The notes below the pieces were generated by a model, which worked only from the letters and a program-made list of their open reading frames with translations, searched no databases and was not told where the DNA came from. Shown one piece after another: positions 1 through 8,748 of a stretch of 64,000 bases of DNA. Position 1 is the stretch's first letter, and every line of letters begins with the position of its first letter. Location: NCBI RefSeq assembly GCF_001613505.1, contig NZ_BDCM01000024.1, forward strand, positions 1-64,000, in the 5' to 3' direction. Source of the stretch: Nocardia mikamii NBRC 108933 (GTDB lineage Bacteria > Actinomycetota > Actinomycetes > Mycobacteriales > Mycobacteriaceae). The translations under genes and the position numbers were made by a program.

Positions 1-1299
1 CCCGCCTCGTTCGACTCGCCGGGCGGATACGGCTCGTCGCCCGAGTTCGGCGCGGGCCCCGGATTCGATGCTCCCGGATACGGCGCCCAGCCCGATTCCA
101 CCCGGCACGCCGCGCCGGAGGGCCTGCCCGCCCCGTACGGTGTGGATTCCGCGCCGGCGCCCACCGGCCGCCGCGCCCGCCGCGAACTGCGGGAGGCGCT
201 GGCCGAGCGGGAGGCGGCGGGTTCGTTCGCCGCCCCGGAGGCGCCGGTGGATTCGGGCCGGACCGGGCGCCGGCATCGGCCGGAGCCCGACGAGCGCAAC
301 ACCGTGATGGTGCCGCCGTTCCGGGGCGGGATGGGAACCGACGCCACGCCGCCGACTACTGCCTGGGCGCCGCCGCGCCCGCCCGAAACTCCTTCGCCGC
401 ACCGCGAATTCGGTGCTCCGGCGGGCCGCGAATTCGGTGCCCCCGAGTTCCCCACACCGGGCCGCGCGGACCTGCCGCGCCGCAACGGTGCGAAGCCGGG
501 GCGCGACGGGGCCGACGCGCCCGGCGGCGGTCCCGCGGGCGGGCGCAACGGTGCCGACGCGGGCCAGGGCCTTCCCGCGTGGTCGGCCCGGCGGCGCCCG
601 GGTGCTCCGGTTTCGGCTCCCCGTGATTTCGACGAGTCCGGACCGGGCGGCCACGAGGACGAGCCGGCCGAGGATCGGTCGCCGGGATGGTCGCTGGCCG
701 CTCGTGAGCAGCCGCTGCTGTCCGGGCAGACCGTTGCCGGCGATCTGCTGCGCGACGCCGGAGCGCGTGAGGAGCGGCGCGAAGCCGCGGCGCGCCGGGA
801 TCGCGGGCCGCGCCGGGGGGTCATCGATCTGCTCGATCCGGCCGAGGCGCGCACCGAGTTCTACGCACCGGTCGAACTCGACGAACCCGAGGACGACTAC
901 GACGACGATCTGCTCGACGACGAGGAGATCGAGGCCGCCCCGCGCCGGCGCCGGGCCGCCCCGCGCGGATTCTCGCTGCGGGACAAACTGCCGCAGTTGA
1001 GCCGGCCGGCCGCCCGCCGTGGCTCGGTCGAGGATCTCAACCGCCGGCAGTGGATGATCCTCGGCGGCCAGGCCGTCGGCGCCGCGGTCGCGGGGATGTT
1101 GCTGTTCAAGGGCTTCGAGCAGATGTGGGACATCATGCCGTTCGTGGCCCTGGTGCTGGCGATGGTTGTGATTCTCGGTCTGGTCGCGCTGGTTCGCGTG
1201 CTGCGCCGCACCGACGACATCCTCAGCACGGTGATCGCGGTCGTTGTGGGCATCTTCGTGACACTCGGACCGCTAGCCTTTCTTCTCAGCACGAACTGA
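1..1299 (+). CDS. Rv0497-like proline/glycine-rich membrane protein (5' end missing)
   Basis: The frame is open from base 1, so the start lies outside the window; 432 residues are visible. The first ~330 residues are low-complexity and rich in Pro, Gly, Arg, Ala and Asp, so probably disordered and cytoplasmic. They end in an acidic patch (EPEDDYDDDLLDDEEIE) and a basic stretch. The last ~80 residues hold three hydrophobic segments, starting near WMILGGQAVG, DIMPFVALVL and DDILSTVIAVV, so the protein is anchored at its C-terminus. It lies directly upstream of the Rv0498, Rv0499 and proC homologues, which matches Rv0497. The function is unknown. The next gene starts 14 bp after the stop. Confidence 0.8.
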   Translation, partial: PASFDSPGGYGSSPEFGAGPGFDAPGYGAQPDSTRHAAPEGLPAPYGVDSAPAPTGRRARRELREALAEREAAGSFAAPEAPVDSGRTGRRHRPEPDERNTVMVPPFRGGMGTDATPPTTAWAPPRPPETPSPHREFGAPAGREFGAPEFPTPGRADLPRRNGAKPGRDGADAPGGGPAGGRNGADAGQGLPAWSARRRPGAPVSAPRDFDESGPGGHEDEPAEDRSPGWSLAAREQPLLSGQTVAGDLLRDAGAREERREAAARRDRGPRRGVIDLLDPAEARTEFYAPVELDEPEDDYDDDLLDDEEIEAAPRRRRAAPRGFSLRDKLPQLSRPAARRGSVEDLNRRQWMILGGQAVGAAVAGMLLFKGFEQMWDIMPFVALVLAMVVILGLVALVRVLRRTDDILSTVIAVVVGIFVTLGPLAFLLSTN

Positions 1300-1313
1300 G
1301 CAGGGAGCAGCAA

Positions 1314-2198
1314 GTGGGGCACAGCGATCAGGTGGGGACCACCGTTCAGGTGGGATTGTCGACGGCGTCGGTCTATCCGGAGAACACCGAGGCGGCGTTC
1401 CGGTACGCCGCCGAATTGGGTTACGACGGTGTGGAACTGATGGTCTGGGCCGAACCGGCCAGCCAGAACATCGCCACCGTCCAGTCGTATGTGCGCCGGT
1501 ACTCGGTGCCCGTGCTGGCGGTGCACGCGCCTTGTCTGCTGATTTCGCAGCGGGTGTGGGGCGCCGACCCGGTGGCCAAGCTCGAACGCAGTGTGCGGGC
1601 CGCGGAGTCGCTGGGGGCGGCGACCGTGGTGGTGCACCCGCCGTTCCGCTGGCAGCGGCGCTATGCGGAGGGCTTCGCGCAGCAGGTGGGCGAACTCGAG
1701 GACAGCAGCCCGGTCGTGGTCGCGGTGGAGAACATGTTCCCGATGCGCGCCGACACGCTGTTCGGGCGCCGCGCCGGCTCGGCGCGCCGGCTGGAACGCC
1801 GTGGTGGACCGGGGCTTTCGGTGACCGCGTTCAGTCCGTCCTACGATCCGACCGACACCGGCTTCCGGCATTACACGCTGGATCTGTCGCATACCGCGAC
1901 CGCCGGAACGGATGCGCTGGCACTGGCCGACCGTATGGGTAGCGGTCTGGCGCATCTGCACCTGGCCGACGGCCGCGGTGCCGCGCACGACGAACACCTG
2001 ATTCCCGGTGAGGGGGCGCAACCCTGTGTCGAAGTGTGTGAAGCGTTGGTGCGCAACGGTTTCCGTGGTCATGCTGTGATCGAGGTGAACACCCAGAACG
2101 CGCGGACCACCGCCGACCGCGCGGCGATGCTGGGACGGTCGCTGCGGTTCGCCCGCACCCACCTGAACAGCCTGCCGGCGCCGACGCGGCAGCATTGA
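1314..2198 (+). CDS. sugar phosphate isomerase/epimerase (AP endonuclease 2-type TIM barrel)
   Basis: A 294-residue xylose-isomerase-like TIM-barrel protein, corresponding in position to Rv0498. Barrel-strand motifs include GYDGVELMVW, VHAPCLL, VVVHPPFRW, VAVENMF, HLHLADGRG and GHAVIEVNT. The His, Glu and Asp residues in these strands are where this superfamily binds a divalent metal. The GTG at 1314 is chosen because GGGAG (1303-1307) precedes it by six bases. In-frame GTGs at 1332 and 1350 are alternatives that would remove a poorly conserved N-terminus. The substrate is unknown. It probably shares a transcript with the upstream membrane-protein gene. Confidence 0.82.
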   Translation: MGHSDQVGTTVQVGLSTASVYPENTEAAFRYAAELGYDGVELMVWAEPASQNIATVQSYVRRYSVPVLAVHAPCLLISQRVWGADPVAKLERSVRAAESLGAATVVVHPPFRWQRRYAEGFAQQVGELEDSSPVVVAVENMFPMRADTLFGRRAGSARRLERRGGPGLSVTAFSPSYDPTDTGFRHYTLDLSHTATAGTDALALADRMGSGLAHLHLADGRGAAHDEHLIPGEGAQPCVEVCEALVRNGFRGHAVIEVNTQNARTTADRAAMLGRSLRFARTHLNSLPAPTRQH

Positions 2199-2316
2199 TC
2201 GCCCGCGACCCGGTACGGCTTCGTCACACCCGGTAGGGAATCGAGCGGGCTTCCGGCAGACTTATACGGTGTACGAGCCGGGTCGGAACCGGCCGGCCCA
2301 CGGAGAGGAGCGGCGG

Positions 2317-3207
2317 GTGACGGAACTGGCGGTCGAGACGGTACGGCCGGAGGTGGGCGACGCACCGTTCAGCCGGGTGTGCGCGGTGACCGAGGTGGAG
2401 GCTTCCGCGGAGTTCGCGCGCTATCGCGGCGTCATCGATCCGGTGTGGACGATCGGCAAGAAGCTGCACGGCGGGACCATGATCGCCTCGTCGGCGGCCG
2501 CCGCTACAACCCGGTTGCGCACCACGCACCCCGATCTGGCCGAGATGTTCCCGATCGCGGCGAGCACCGATTTCCTCGGCGCCCCGCATCCGGGCGAGGT
2601 CGAGTACGAGGTCCGTATCCGCAAGACCGGCCGCCAGATCTGCCTGGTCGACGCCGATCTGGTCCAGGGTGGGCGCACGCTGGTGCATTCGGCGTTCACC
2701 TTCGGTCGCCTCGACGACGCGGAACCGGCCTATCGGCGCGAGACCGTGGCGGATATGCCGCCGGAGCCGCCCGCCGACGCCCTGGGATACGACGAGCCGG
2801 ATTCTCCGATGGGCCGGTTGGTCAACGTCGCGCGGGGCGCGTCGGTGGCGATCGATCCGTCCTGGGCGCGGTTCCTGTCCGGCGAGCAGGGCGAGCCGCG
2901 GCTGCGCCTGTGGATTCGTCCGCGCGCCGCCGACGGCAGCGATCCGGACGTGGCCGCCTATTTCGCCATGATGGCGGGCGATATGAGTCCGCCGGTGCCG
3001 ATGAATTTGGGCCGGTTCGGCTGGGCCCCGACCGTGCAGCTCACCACCTACCTGCGGCGGCGCCCCGCGCCGGGGTGGCTGCGGGTCATCGCGACCGCCC
3101 ACGAGATCGGTGAGCGCATGTTCGACGAGGATCAGCTGGTGCTCGACAGCACCGGTGCGGTGGTGGCGCAGACCCGCCAGCTCGCGCTGATTCCCCTGCC
3201 GCGCTGA
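2317..3207 (+). CDS. thioesterase-family (double hotdog) protein, Rv0499-like
   Basis: A 296-residue protein in the place of Rv0499. It looks like a TesB/4HBT_3-type tandem hotdog acyl-CoA thioesterase. The first half has WTIGKKLHGGTMIAS followed by a strand-rich stretch (EYEVRIRKTGRQICLVDADL). The second half repeats the pattern, ending in DEDQLVLDSTGAVVAQTRQL. The GTG at 2317 is preceded by GAGAGGAG at 2303-2310, a much better site than the upstream in-frame codons. The substrate cannot be told. A 17-bp tandem duplication sits on its stop codon. Confidence 0.75.
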   Translation: MTELAVETVRPEVGDAPFSRVCAVTEVEASAEFARYRGVIDPVWTIGKKLHGGTMIASSAAAATTRLRTTHPDLAEMFPIAASTDFLGAPHPGEVEYEVRIRKTGRQICLVDADLVQGGRTLVHSAFTFGRLDDAEPAYRRETVADMPPEPPADALGYDEPDSPMGRLVNVARGASVAIDPSWARFLSGEQGEPRLRLWIRPRAADGSDPDVAAYFAMMAGDMSPPVPMNLGRFGWAPTVQLTTYLRRRPAPGWLRVIATAHEIGERMFDEDQLVLDSTGAVVAQTRQLALIPLPR

Positions 3208-3222
3208 TTCCTCTGCCGCGCT
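3189..3222 (+). repeat. 17-bp tandem duplication over the stop codon
   Basis: Two adjacent 17-bp units, GATTCCCCTGCCGCGCT (3189-3205) and GATTCCTCTGCCGCGCT (3206-3222), differ at one base. The stop TGA (3205-3207) lies at their junction, so the first copy is coding and the second is not. A more degraded third unit follows. Confidence 0.8.
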
Positions 3223-3296
3223 GACTCGCTGCCTCGCCGGCCCCCTGATCGCCCCTGCCCCGCGCCGCCCGCCGCGCACGGATAGCCTTGGGCCTC

Positions 3297-4115
3297 ATGA
3301 CGAGAATTGCGGTGATCGGTGGCGGACGGATCGGCGAGGCGTTGATTGCCGGGCTGCTCGAGGCCGGGCGACCGGGTAAGGATCTGGTCGTGGTCGAGAT
3401 GGTGACCGCCCGCGCGCAGGTGTTGAGCGAGCGGTTCGGCATCCGGGTCACCGACAGTCTGGCCGAGGCCGCGGCCGGCGCGGACGTGCTGGTGGTCGCG
3501 GTGAAGCCGCACGATGTCGACGCCGTGCTCACCGAACTCGGCAAACTCGAACTCGACAACGACCGCGATCAGATCCTGGTGTCGCTGGCCGCCGGCGTGA
3601 CCACCGCCCGGGTGGAGTCGAAGTTGCCCGCCGGATTCCCGGTGGTGCGGGTCATGCCGAACACTCCGATGCTGGTCGGCCAGGGCATGAGCGCGATCGC
3701 GGCCGGACGCTACGCCAAATCCGCCGAGCTCGATACGGTCTCGGAACTGCTGGGCGCGGTCGGCAAGGTCGTCACGGTCGCCGAGAGCCAGATGGACGCG
3801 GTGACCGCGGTGTCGGGCTCCGGGCCCGCGTACTTCTTCCTGGTGGTCGAGGCCATGGTGGAGGCCGGTGTCGGCCTCGGCCTGACCCGGGATGTGGCCA
3901 CCGAACTGGTGGTGCAGACCATGCTCGGCTCGGCGGCGCTGCTGGAGGAGTCCGGCCAGGATGCCGCGGAGTTGCGTGCCGCGGTGACCTCGCCGGCGGG
4001 AACGACCGCGGCGGCCGTGCGCGAGCTCGAGCGCGGCGGCGTGCGCTCGGCGTTCTGGGAGGCGCTGCACGCGGCCAAGCGCCGCTCGGTCGAACAGGGG
4101 GCGACCGGCGAGTAA
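3297..4115 (+). CDS. proC: pyrroline-5-carboxylate reductase
   Basis: Reduces 1-pyrroline-5-carboxylate to L-proline with NAD(P)H, the last step of proline synthesis, in the cytoplasm. The 272-residue length is normal. The N-terminal Rossmann motif is IAVIGGGRIGEAL. The family motifs VVRVMPNTP and SGSGPAYFF, the latter in the substrate-binding C-terminal domain, are intact. ATG 3297 is chosen; a TTG nine bases upstream is less likely. The position next to the small HTH gene and bS22 is conserved in mycobacteria. Confidence 0.95.
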   Translation: MTRIAVIGGGRIGEALIAGLLEAGRPGKDLVVVEMVTARAQVLSERFGIRVTDSLAEAAAGADVLVVAVKPHDVDAVLTELGKLELDNDRDQILVSLAAGVTTARVESKLPAGFPVVRVMPNTPMLVGQGMSAIAAGRYAKSAELDTVSELLGAVGKVVTVAESQMDAVTAVSGSGPAYFFLVVEAMVEAGVGLGLTRDVATELVVQTMLGSAALLEESGQDAAELRAAVTSPAGTTAAAVRELERGGVRSAFWEALHAAKRRSVEQGATGE

Positions 4116-4282
4116 CCGCGCGGTGGCCGCCGGGTGTGACGTGACATCCGCTGGTGACACTGCTATTTCTCCCACCCGTCGCAGCAATCCCACTGGTCAC
4201 GCTAAGCTCGAGGGAGCACGTGCGTGTCTGTTCCGCCGGTGGGGAAGCCGGCGGCGCGGACGTGCCGGAGGTCAGTGGCGCA

Positions 4283-4510
4283 ATGATGTCTGGAAACAGC
4301 TCTGCGAGTTCCGGTCCTGTCATCGGCGGTGGAGGAACACAGTTCCTCACCGTTGCCGAGGTGGCGAATCTGATGCGGGTTTCCAAGATGACGGTGTATC
4401 GGCTGGTTCACTCGGGAGAACTACCCGCTGTCAGAGTCGGTCGATCGTTCCGGGTACACGCCAAGGCGGTGCACGACTATCTGCAGACGTCGTACTTCGA
4501 CGCCGGGTAG
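4283..4510 (+). CDS. small helix-turn-helix DNA-binding protein (excisionase/BldC-like)
   Basis: A 75-residue protein consisting mainly of an excisionase-type HTH domain (FLTVAEVANLMRVSKMTVYR, then GELPAVRVGRSFRVHAKAV and DYLQT). It matches Rv0500A in size and position between proC and bS22. Two ATGs are in tandem (4283 and 4286). GGAGG lies at 4267-4271, 11 bases upstream, a rather long spacing. It probably binds DNA as a transcription factor or nucleoid-type protein; the target is unknown. Confidence 0.85.
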   Translation: MMSGNSSASSGPVIGGGGTQFLTVAEVANLMRVSKMTVYRLVHSGELPAVRVGRSFRVHAKAVHDYLQTSYFDAG

Positions 4511-4740
4511 AGACGTGTGAACGCCGGTCGGCGGTGTCGGCGACCGGGCACATCGGTGCCCGTTTCGTTCGCCGTGGGTTGGCCCGGTACGATGAACCAC
4601 CGTTGTGTTACCCGCTGCCGATCTGGGTCAGGTCGGGAGCTGAACACTGGTTGCCAGGCGGCCGCCGAGCGAACCGGAAGATGGGCGTACGTAACCGGCG
4701 TGCGTGCCGAGGGTAGAGAGAGAACGCGAGGAACAACCCT

Positions 4741-4842
4741 ATGGGTTCTGTGATCAAGAAGCGCCGTAAGCGGATGTCGAAGAAGAAGCACCGCAAGCTG
4801 CTTCGCCGTACGCGTGTGCAGCGTCGCAAACTCGGCAAGTAA
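4741..4842 (+). CDS. 30S ribosomal protein bS22 (AURKAIKE family)
   Basis: A 33-residue, extremely basic protein beginning [19 protein letters not shown]. It is the actinobacterial small-subunit protein bS22, Rv0500B in M. tuberculosis. A Shine-Dalgarno GAGGA lies at 4728-4732, eight bases before ATG. A TACGAT at 4588-4593 could be the -10 of a promoter giving a roughly 145-nt leader. A perfect terminator hairpin follows 24 bases after the stop, so it is probably a one-gene transcript. Confidence 0.93.
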
Positions 4843-4866
4843 GCCTACACGCTGGAAATTAGCTGA

Positions 4867-4896
4867 AAGCCCGCCACCGTTTCAGGTGGCGGGCTT
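4867..4896 (+). terminator. intrinsic-type terminator hairpin after bS22
   Basis: Perfect 12-bp stem AAGCCCGCCACC / GGTGGCGGGCTT with loop GTTTCA, followed by a moderately T-rich stretch (catttgtttcc). It separates bS22 from the next gene. Confidence 0.85.
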
Positions 4897-5009
4897 CGGC
4901 ATTTGTTTCCGGTGACTGAAGTCATCGTTAGATCCTGGTTAATACTGTCGGCCGCCTCCGTAACAGCCGCTACTCTGGTTGACGGAACTAGCCAAGCAGG
5001 GGTGCACAG

Positions 5010-6116
5010 GTGGGATTCGGCGTGGGTTCAGATATGCGGGACGGGCGTACGGCTGGCCGCAATGACCAGCCGCCCACAGTTGTCCTCGTCACCGGCGCGA
5101 GCCGCTTCTTCGGCGGCAATGTCGTCACTCGGCTGGCGGCCGATCCCACGATCGAACGCGTCATCGCCGTCGATGCCCGGCTGCCCAGCCGCGATCTGCT
5201 GCGCCGGATGGGTCGCGCCGAGTTCGTCCGCGCCGATATCCGAAATCCGTTGATCCGCAAGGTGATCGACGGAAACAACGTCGACACCGTGGTACACCCC
5301 TCCGTGCTCTCCCGCCCGCCCGCCGGTGGCGGCCGCGCGGCGATGAAGGATTACAACGTCTTCGGCGCCATGCAGCTGATGGCGGTCTGTCAGAAGGCGC
5401 CCAGCGTGCGCCGCGTCGTGCTCCGGTCCTCCTCGGCGGTGTACGGTTGTGGTCCTAAGGATCCGGCGAAATTCACCGAGGAAATGAGTGCGCGCACGCC
5501 GCCGAAGGGCTGGTTCGCTCGCGATATGATCGAGGTCGAGGGTTTCGTCCGTGGAATGGCGCGTCGGCGTCCGGATATCGCCGCGGCGATCCTTCGATTT
5601 CCACCGATTGTGGGGCCGCGTCTGGCGGGCCGGGGTGTGCAGTATTTTCGCTCCCCGATCACGCCGACGATCTTCGGTCGCGACCCCCGTATGCAGCTGT
5701 TGCACGAAGAGGACGCGATCGCGGCGCTGGCGCATGCGGCGCATTCCGCACCGGGCGGCACGTTCAACGTCGCCGGGGACGGGTCGCTGGCTTTGTCGCA
5801 GGCCATCCGTCGCGCGGGTCGCGTCGAACTACCGGTGCCGATGAGTGTTTTCCAGACGGTCGGCCGGTCGTTCATGGGCCCGGTGATGCGTGAGTTCACC
5901 ACCGAGCAGATCGACTACTTCCACTACGGCTGTGGATTGGACACCACGAGAATGCGCACCGAACTCGGCTTCGCACCGCGCTGGACGACGGTGCAGGCGT
6001 TCGACGACTTCATCGGGGGCGCAGCGTTGCGGCCCGTCATAGATCCGCACTGGATCGACGCTGCAGAAAACAGACTCCTCGGCCTCGTCGGGGCCGGGAC
6101 GGGAGCACATCGATGA
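5010..6116 (+). CDS. NAD-dependent epimerase/dehydratase (extended SDR, GalE2-like)
   Basis: A 368-residue extended short-chain dehydrogenase/reductase in the position of galE2 (Rv0501). The nucleotide-binding motif is TGASRFFGGN (residues 28-37), a variant of GxxGxxG, with the acidic residue VDAR after the second strand. The Ser region is present (RSSSAVYG), but where a catalytic YxxxK is expected the sequence reads PPKGWFARDMIEVE, so the usual Tyr/Lys pair is not evident. UDP-galactose epimerase activity should therefore not be assumed. GTG 5010 has AGGGG at 4998-5002 (7-bp spacing). It overlaps the next gene by ATGA. Confidence 0.82.
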   Translation: MGFGVGSDMRDGRTAGRNDQPPTVVLVTGASRFFGGNVVTRLAADPTIERVIAVDARLPSRDLLRRMGRAEFVRADIRNPLIRKVIDGNNVDTVVHPSVLSRPPAGGGRAAMKDYNVFGAMQLMAVCQKAPSVRRVVLRSSSAVYGCGPKDPAKFTEEMSARTPPKGWFARDMIEVEGFVRGMARRRPDIAAAILRFPPIVGPRLAGRGVQYFRSPITPTIFGRDPRMQLLHEEDAIAALAHAAHSAPGGTFNVAGDGSLALSQAIRRAGRVELPVPMSVFQTVGRSFMGPVMREFTTEQIDYFHYGCGLDTTRMRTELGFAPRWTTVQAFDDFIGGAALRPVIDPHWIDAAENRLLGLVGAGTGAHR

Positions 6117-7123
6117 ACGACGTGGCCAAAGTCATCCACCTGCACGAGACGGATTTCGAGGCCCGGCAGCGCCCCGCGTCGCGGCGTTGGCCGGTGGAGC
6201 CGGCCATGCAGCCGGTGACCTCGCTGACCGAGCGGCTGGCCGAATCGGCCGCGCCGCGCTCGCTGGGTGATCTGGTGCGGGGTGCGGTGGCCGGCGGTAT
6301 TCGCAATACCGCCGATTTCGCCCGCCGCCGCCTCACCGGGGACTATCAGGTCGACGAGTTCGGTCGCGACGAACATCTGCTCCAATCGGTCATCCTGCCG
6401 ACGTTGCGACCGCTGTCGGATCTGTGGTTCCGGGTGGACGTCAACGGCATCGACAACATCCCGTCCTCCGGTGGTGCGCTGGTCGTCTCCAATCACGCCG
6501 GCGTGGTGGCATTGGACGCGCTGATGCTGCAGCTGGCGGTGCACGACCGGCATCCCGCCCATCGGTCGCTGCGATTGCTGGCCGCCGATCTCGTGTTCGA
6601 GATGCCGGTGGTCGGCGGGCTGGCCCGCAAGGCCGGCCACACCCTGGCCTGCCCCGCCGACGCCGAACGGCTGCTGCGGTCGGGCGAGGTCGCGGGTGTG
6701 TTCCCCGAGGGCTTCAAGGGCATCGGCAAGCCGTATGCGGAGCGCTACAAGTTGCAGCGCTTCGGCCGCGGCGGATTCGTTTCGGCGGCGGTGAAAACCG
6801 GTGTGCCGATCATTCCGTGCTCGATCGTCGGGTCCGAGGAGATCTATCCGAAACTCGCCGATATCAAGCCGTTGGCGCGGCTGCTCGGCTTGCCGTATTT
6901 CCCGGTGACCCCGACCTTTCCGCATCTGGGACCGCTGGGCGCGATTCCGTTGCCGTCGAAGTGGACCATCGAATTCGGCGAGCCCATCGCGACCGAGGAT
7001 TACACGGCCGAGGCGGCCGACGATCCGATGACGATGTTCGAGGTCACCGATCAGGTCCGCGAAACCATCCAGCAGACGCTGTACAAGCTGCTCACCAAGC
7101 GGCGCAACCCCTTCACCGGCTGA
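6113..7123 (+). CDS. 1-acyl-glycerol-3-phosphate acyltransferase-like (PlsC) protein
   Basis: A 336-residue lysophospholipid acyltransferase-family protein matching Rv0502. The catalytic block NHAGVVALDAL (NHxxxxD) is at about residue 127 and the substrate block FPEGFKG at about residue 197. A ~110-residue N-terminal extension precedes the domain. It starts inside the stop of the SDR gene (ATGA, 6113-6116), so the two are translationally coupled. It probably transfers acyl groups to a lysolipid at the inner face of the membrane; the exact acceptor is unknown. A strong hairpin ends the transcript. Confidence 0.88.
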   Translation: MNDVAKVIHLHETDFEARQRPASRRWPVEPAMQPVTSLTERLAESAAPRSLGDLVRGAVAGGIRNTADFARRRLTGDYQVDEFGRDEHLLQSVILPTLRPLSDLWFRVDVNGIDNIPSSGGALVVSNHAGVVALDALMLQLAVHDRHPAHRSLRLLAADLVFEMPVVGGLARKAGHTLACPADAERLLRSGEVAGVFPEGFKGIGKPYAERYKLQRFGRGGFVSAAVKTGVPIIPCSIVGSEEIYPKLADIKPLARLLGLPYFPVTPTFPHLGPLGAIPLPSKWTIEFGEPIATEDYTAEAADDPMTMFEVTDQVRETIQQTLYKLLTKRRNPFTG

Positions 7124-7142
7124 CGCCGGGAGAGACGAGAAA

Positions 7143-7176
7143 ACCGAGCCTCCTCGCCGCGGCGAGGAGGCTCGGT
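7143..7176. terminator. bidirectional terminator, 34-bp perfect palindrome
   Basis: ACCGAGCCTCCTCGCC and its exact reverse complement flank a central GC, giving a 16-bp stem. It lies between two convergent genes, so it can serve both strands. A-rich sequence precedes it (gagaaaacc), which would be U-rich in the minus-strand transcript. Confidence 0.88.
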
Positions 7177-7196
7177 GATTGCTTCGGGGGACACGT

Positions 7197-8270
7197 TCAG
7201 CCGTGTTGTTCGCGCTTGCGGGTGAGCACGGCCGCCGCCGCGCCACCGGCCGCACCCAGCGCCAATGCCGTGGGCACACCGATCTTGGCGGCCTTGCGGC
7301 CGGTGCGGAAATCGCGAATCTCCCAGCCGCGGTTCTTGGCGACCTCGCGCAGGTCCGAATCCGGGTTGATCGCCACCGCGGTACCGGCCAGCGAGAGCAT
7401 CGGCACGTCGTTGTGGCTGTCGGAATAGGCCGTGCAGCGTTTGAGATTGAGACCCTCGCGAATGGCCAGGGTGCGCACCGCATGCGCTTTACCGAGGCCG
7501 TGCAGAATATCGCCGACCAGCCGTCCGGTGAAGACGCCGTCCACACTTTCGGCGACCGTGCCCAGCGCGCCGGTCAGCCCGAGGCGTTTCGCGATGACCT
7601 GCGCGAGTTCCACCGGCGTCGCGGTCACCAGCCACACCTGCTGCCCGGCGTCCAGATGCATTTGCGCCAGCGCGCGGGTGCCGGGCCAGATCTTGTCGGC
7701 GATGATTTCGTCGTAGATTTCCTCGCCGAGTGCGGCGAGTTCGGCGGTCGAGCGGCCGGCGATGAATGACAGCGCTTTTTCCTTACCGCTGGCCATATCG
7801 CCCTGGCTTTCCTTGCCGGTGACCCGGAATTTCACCTGCTTCCAGGCCATATCGACGAGGTCCGAAGTCTTGAAATATTTCCGCGCCGCCAGGCCGCGCG
7901 CGAAGTGCACGATCGAGGCGCCCTGCACCATCGTGTTGTCCACGTCGAAAAATGCCGCCGCGGTCAGGTCGCGAGGCGGGCGCGCATGTGGCGGTAATTC
8001 CGAATCGGATTCGGCGCCAAAGGTTTCGGCCAATTCCGCGTCGTGCAGTGCGAGGGCCGCGTCGGCGCTGGCCTCACCGGCGAGGTTGGCGCGTACCTCC
8101 TCCTCGCTGGGCCCGAACGGGCTGCGCGCGATCCGCGTGAGCTGGTCCGACAGACCCTGCCCCCAGCGCGCCGGGAATTCGCCGAACCTGCCCGCGATGA
8201 AGCCCGTCCTCGCATCTTTCGATCGTTCCGGCACCAGTACCTCCGCCTGTTCGCGCGAACACTCCAACAT
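7197..8270 (-). CDS. HAD-IB family phosphatase (SerB1/Rv0505c-like)
   Basis: A 357-residue HAD-superfamily hydrolase of subfamily IB. Motif I is FFDVDNTMVQG (nucleophile Asp and acid/base Asp, about residue 108). Motif II is WLVTATPVE and motif III with the metal ligands is AYSDSHNDVPML. A ~100-residue N-terminal extension and a C-terminal Ala/Gly-rich hydrophobic stretch (VPTALALGAAGGAAAAVL), possibly a membrane anchor, flank the domain. M. tuberculosis calls the syntenic gene serB1, but phosphoserine as substrate is not proven by the sequence. Confidence 0.85.
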   Translation of the reverse strand: MLECSREQAEVLVPERSKDARTGFIAGRFGEFPARWGQGLSDQLTRIARSPFGPSEEEVRANLAGEASADAALALHDAELAETFGAESDSELPPHARPPRDLTAAAFFDVDNTMVQGASIVHFARGLAARKYFKTSDLVDMAWKQVKFRVTGKESQGDMASGKEKALSFIAGRSTAELAALGEEIYDEIIADKIWPGTRALAQMHLDAGQQVWLVTATPVELAQVIAKRLGLTGALGTVAESVDGVFTGRLVGDILHGLGKAHAVRTLAIREGLNLKRCTAYSDSHNDVPMLSLAGTAVAINPDSDLREVAKNRGWEIRDFRTGRKAAKIGVPTALALGAAGGAAAAVLTRKREQHG

Positions 8271-8315
8271 TAGCCGAGCACAGCGTTGTCTCGACGGCTG
8301 CTCGGCGATGTGTGC

Positions 8316-8576
8316 TCAGCGACTCAGATCGGCCCGCAATCGCGGTTCGTCGACATCGAAGTAGCTGTGTTCACGGCCGTCGAGCAGCACCACCGGCAGC
8401 CGGTCGCCGAACTCCGCCCGCAGCGACGGGTCGGTGGCCGCCGCCGCGTCCACGTCGACGGTCGCCGGTTCCAGCCCGAAGTCCGCGCAGATGGCGCGCA
8501 GTTGGGTCAGTGCGACCGTGCACATACCGCAGCCGTCGCGGGTCAGCAAAGTCACCGAATGCGTGGCAGTACTCAT
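8316..8576 (-). CDS. glutaredoxin-like thiol protein
   Basis: An 86-residue glutaredoxin-family protein with a redox motif in LLTRDGCGMCTVAL (CxxC) and the cis-Pro region RLPVVLLDG. It corresponds to Rv0508, the small gene before hemA. ATG 8576 is taken because the conserved fold begins just after it; no clear Shine-Dalgarno is visible. It is divergent from rex, so the region between them carries promoters for both directions. Confidence 0.85.
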   Translation of the reverse strand: MSTATHSVTLLTRDGCGMCTVALTQLRAICADFGLEPATVDVDAAAATDPSLRAEFGDRLPVVLLDGREHSYFDVDEPRLRADLSR

Positions 8577-8727
8577 ATCGCCATTAAATGCCACGGCGCC
8601 GACAGACCTGCGATTAGCCGCGAATCGCCGGATTCGCGCGACGAAATCGCCGGTCCGGCGTGCCTGTACCGAAGCCCGTGCCACGGCGGTCGAATGTGAG
8701 CAGGCATTCGTGAGGCCGACGAGTGGA

Positions 8728-8745
8728 GAGTGACTGAATTCACCG
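8728..8745. promoter_or_regulatory. second, degenerate Rex-like site
   Basis: GAGTGACTGAATTCACCG matches 9 of the 14 fixed positions of the Rex consensus TTGTGAA-N4-TTCACAA. It begins exactly 21 bp upstream of the strong site, which is two helical turns. It may be a weak cooperative site or chance. Confidence 0.35.
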
Positions 8746-8748
8746 ACT

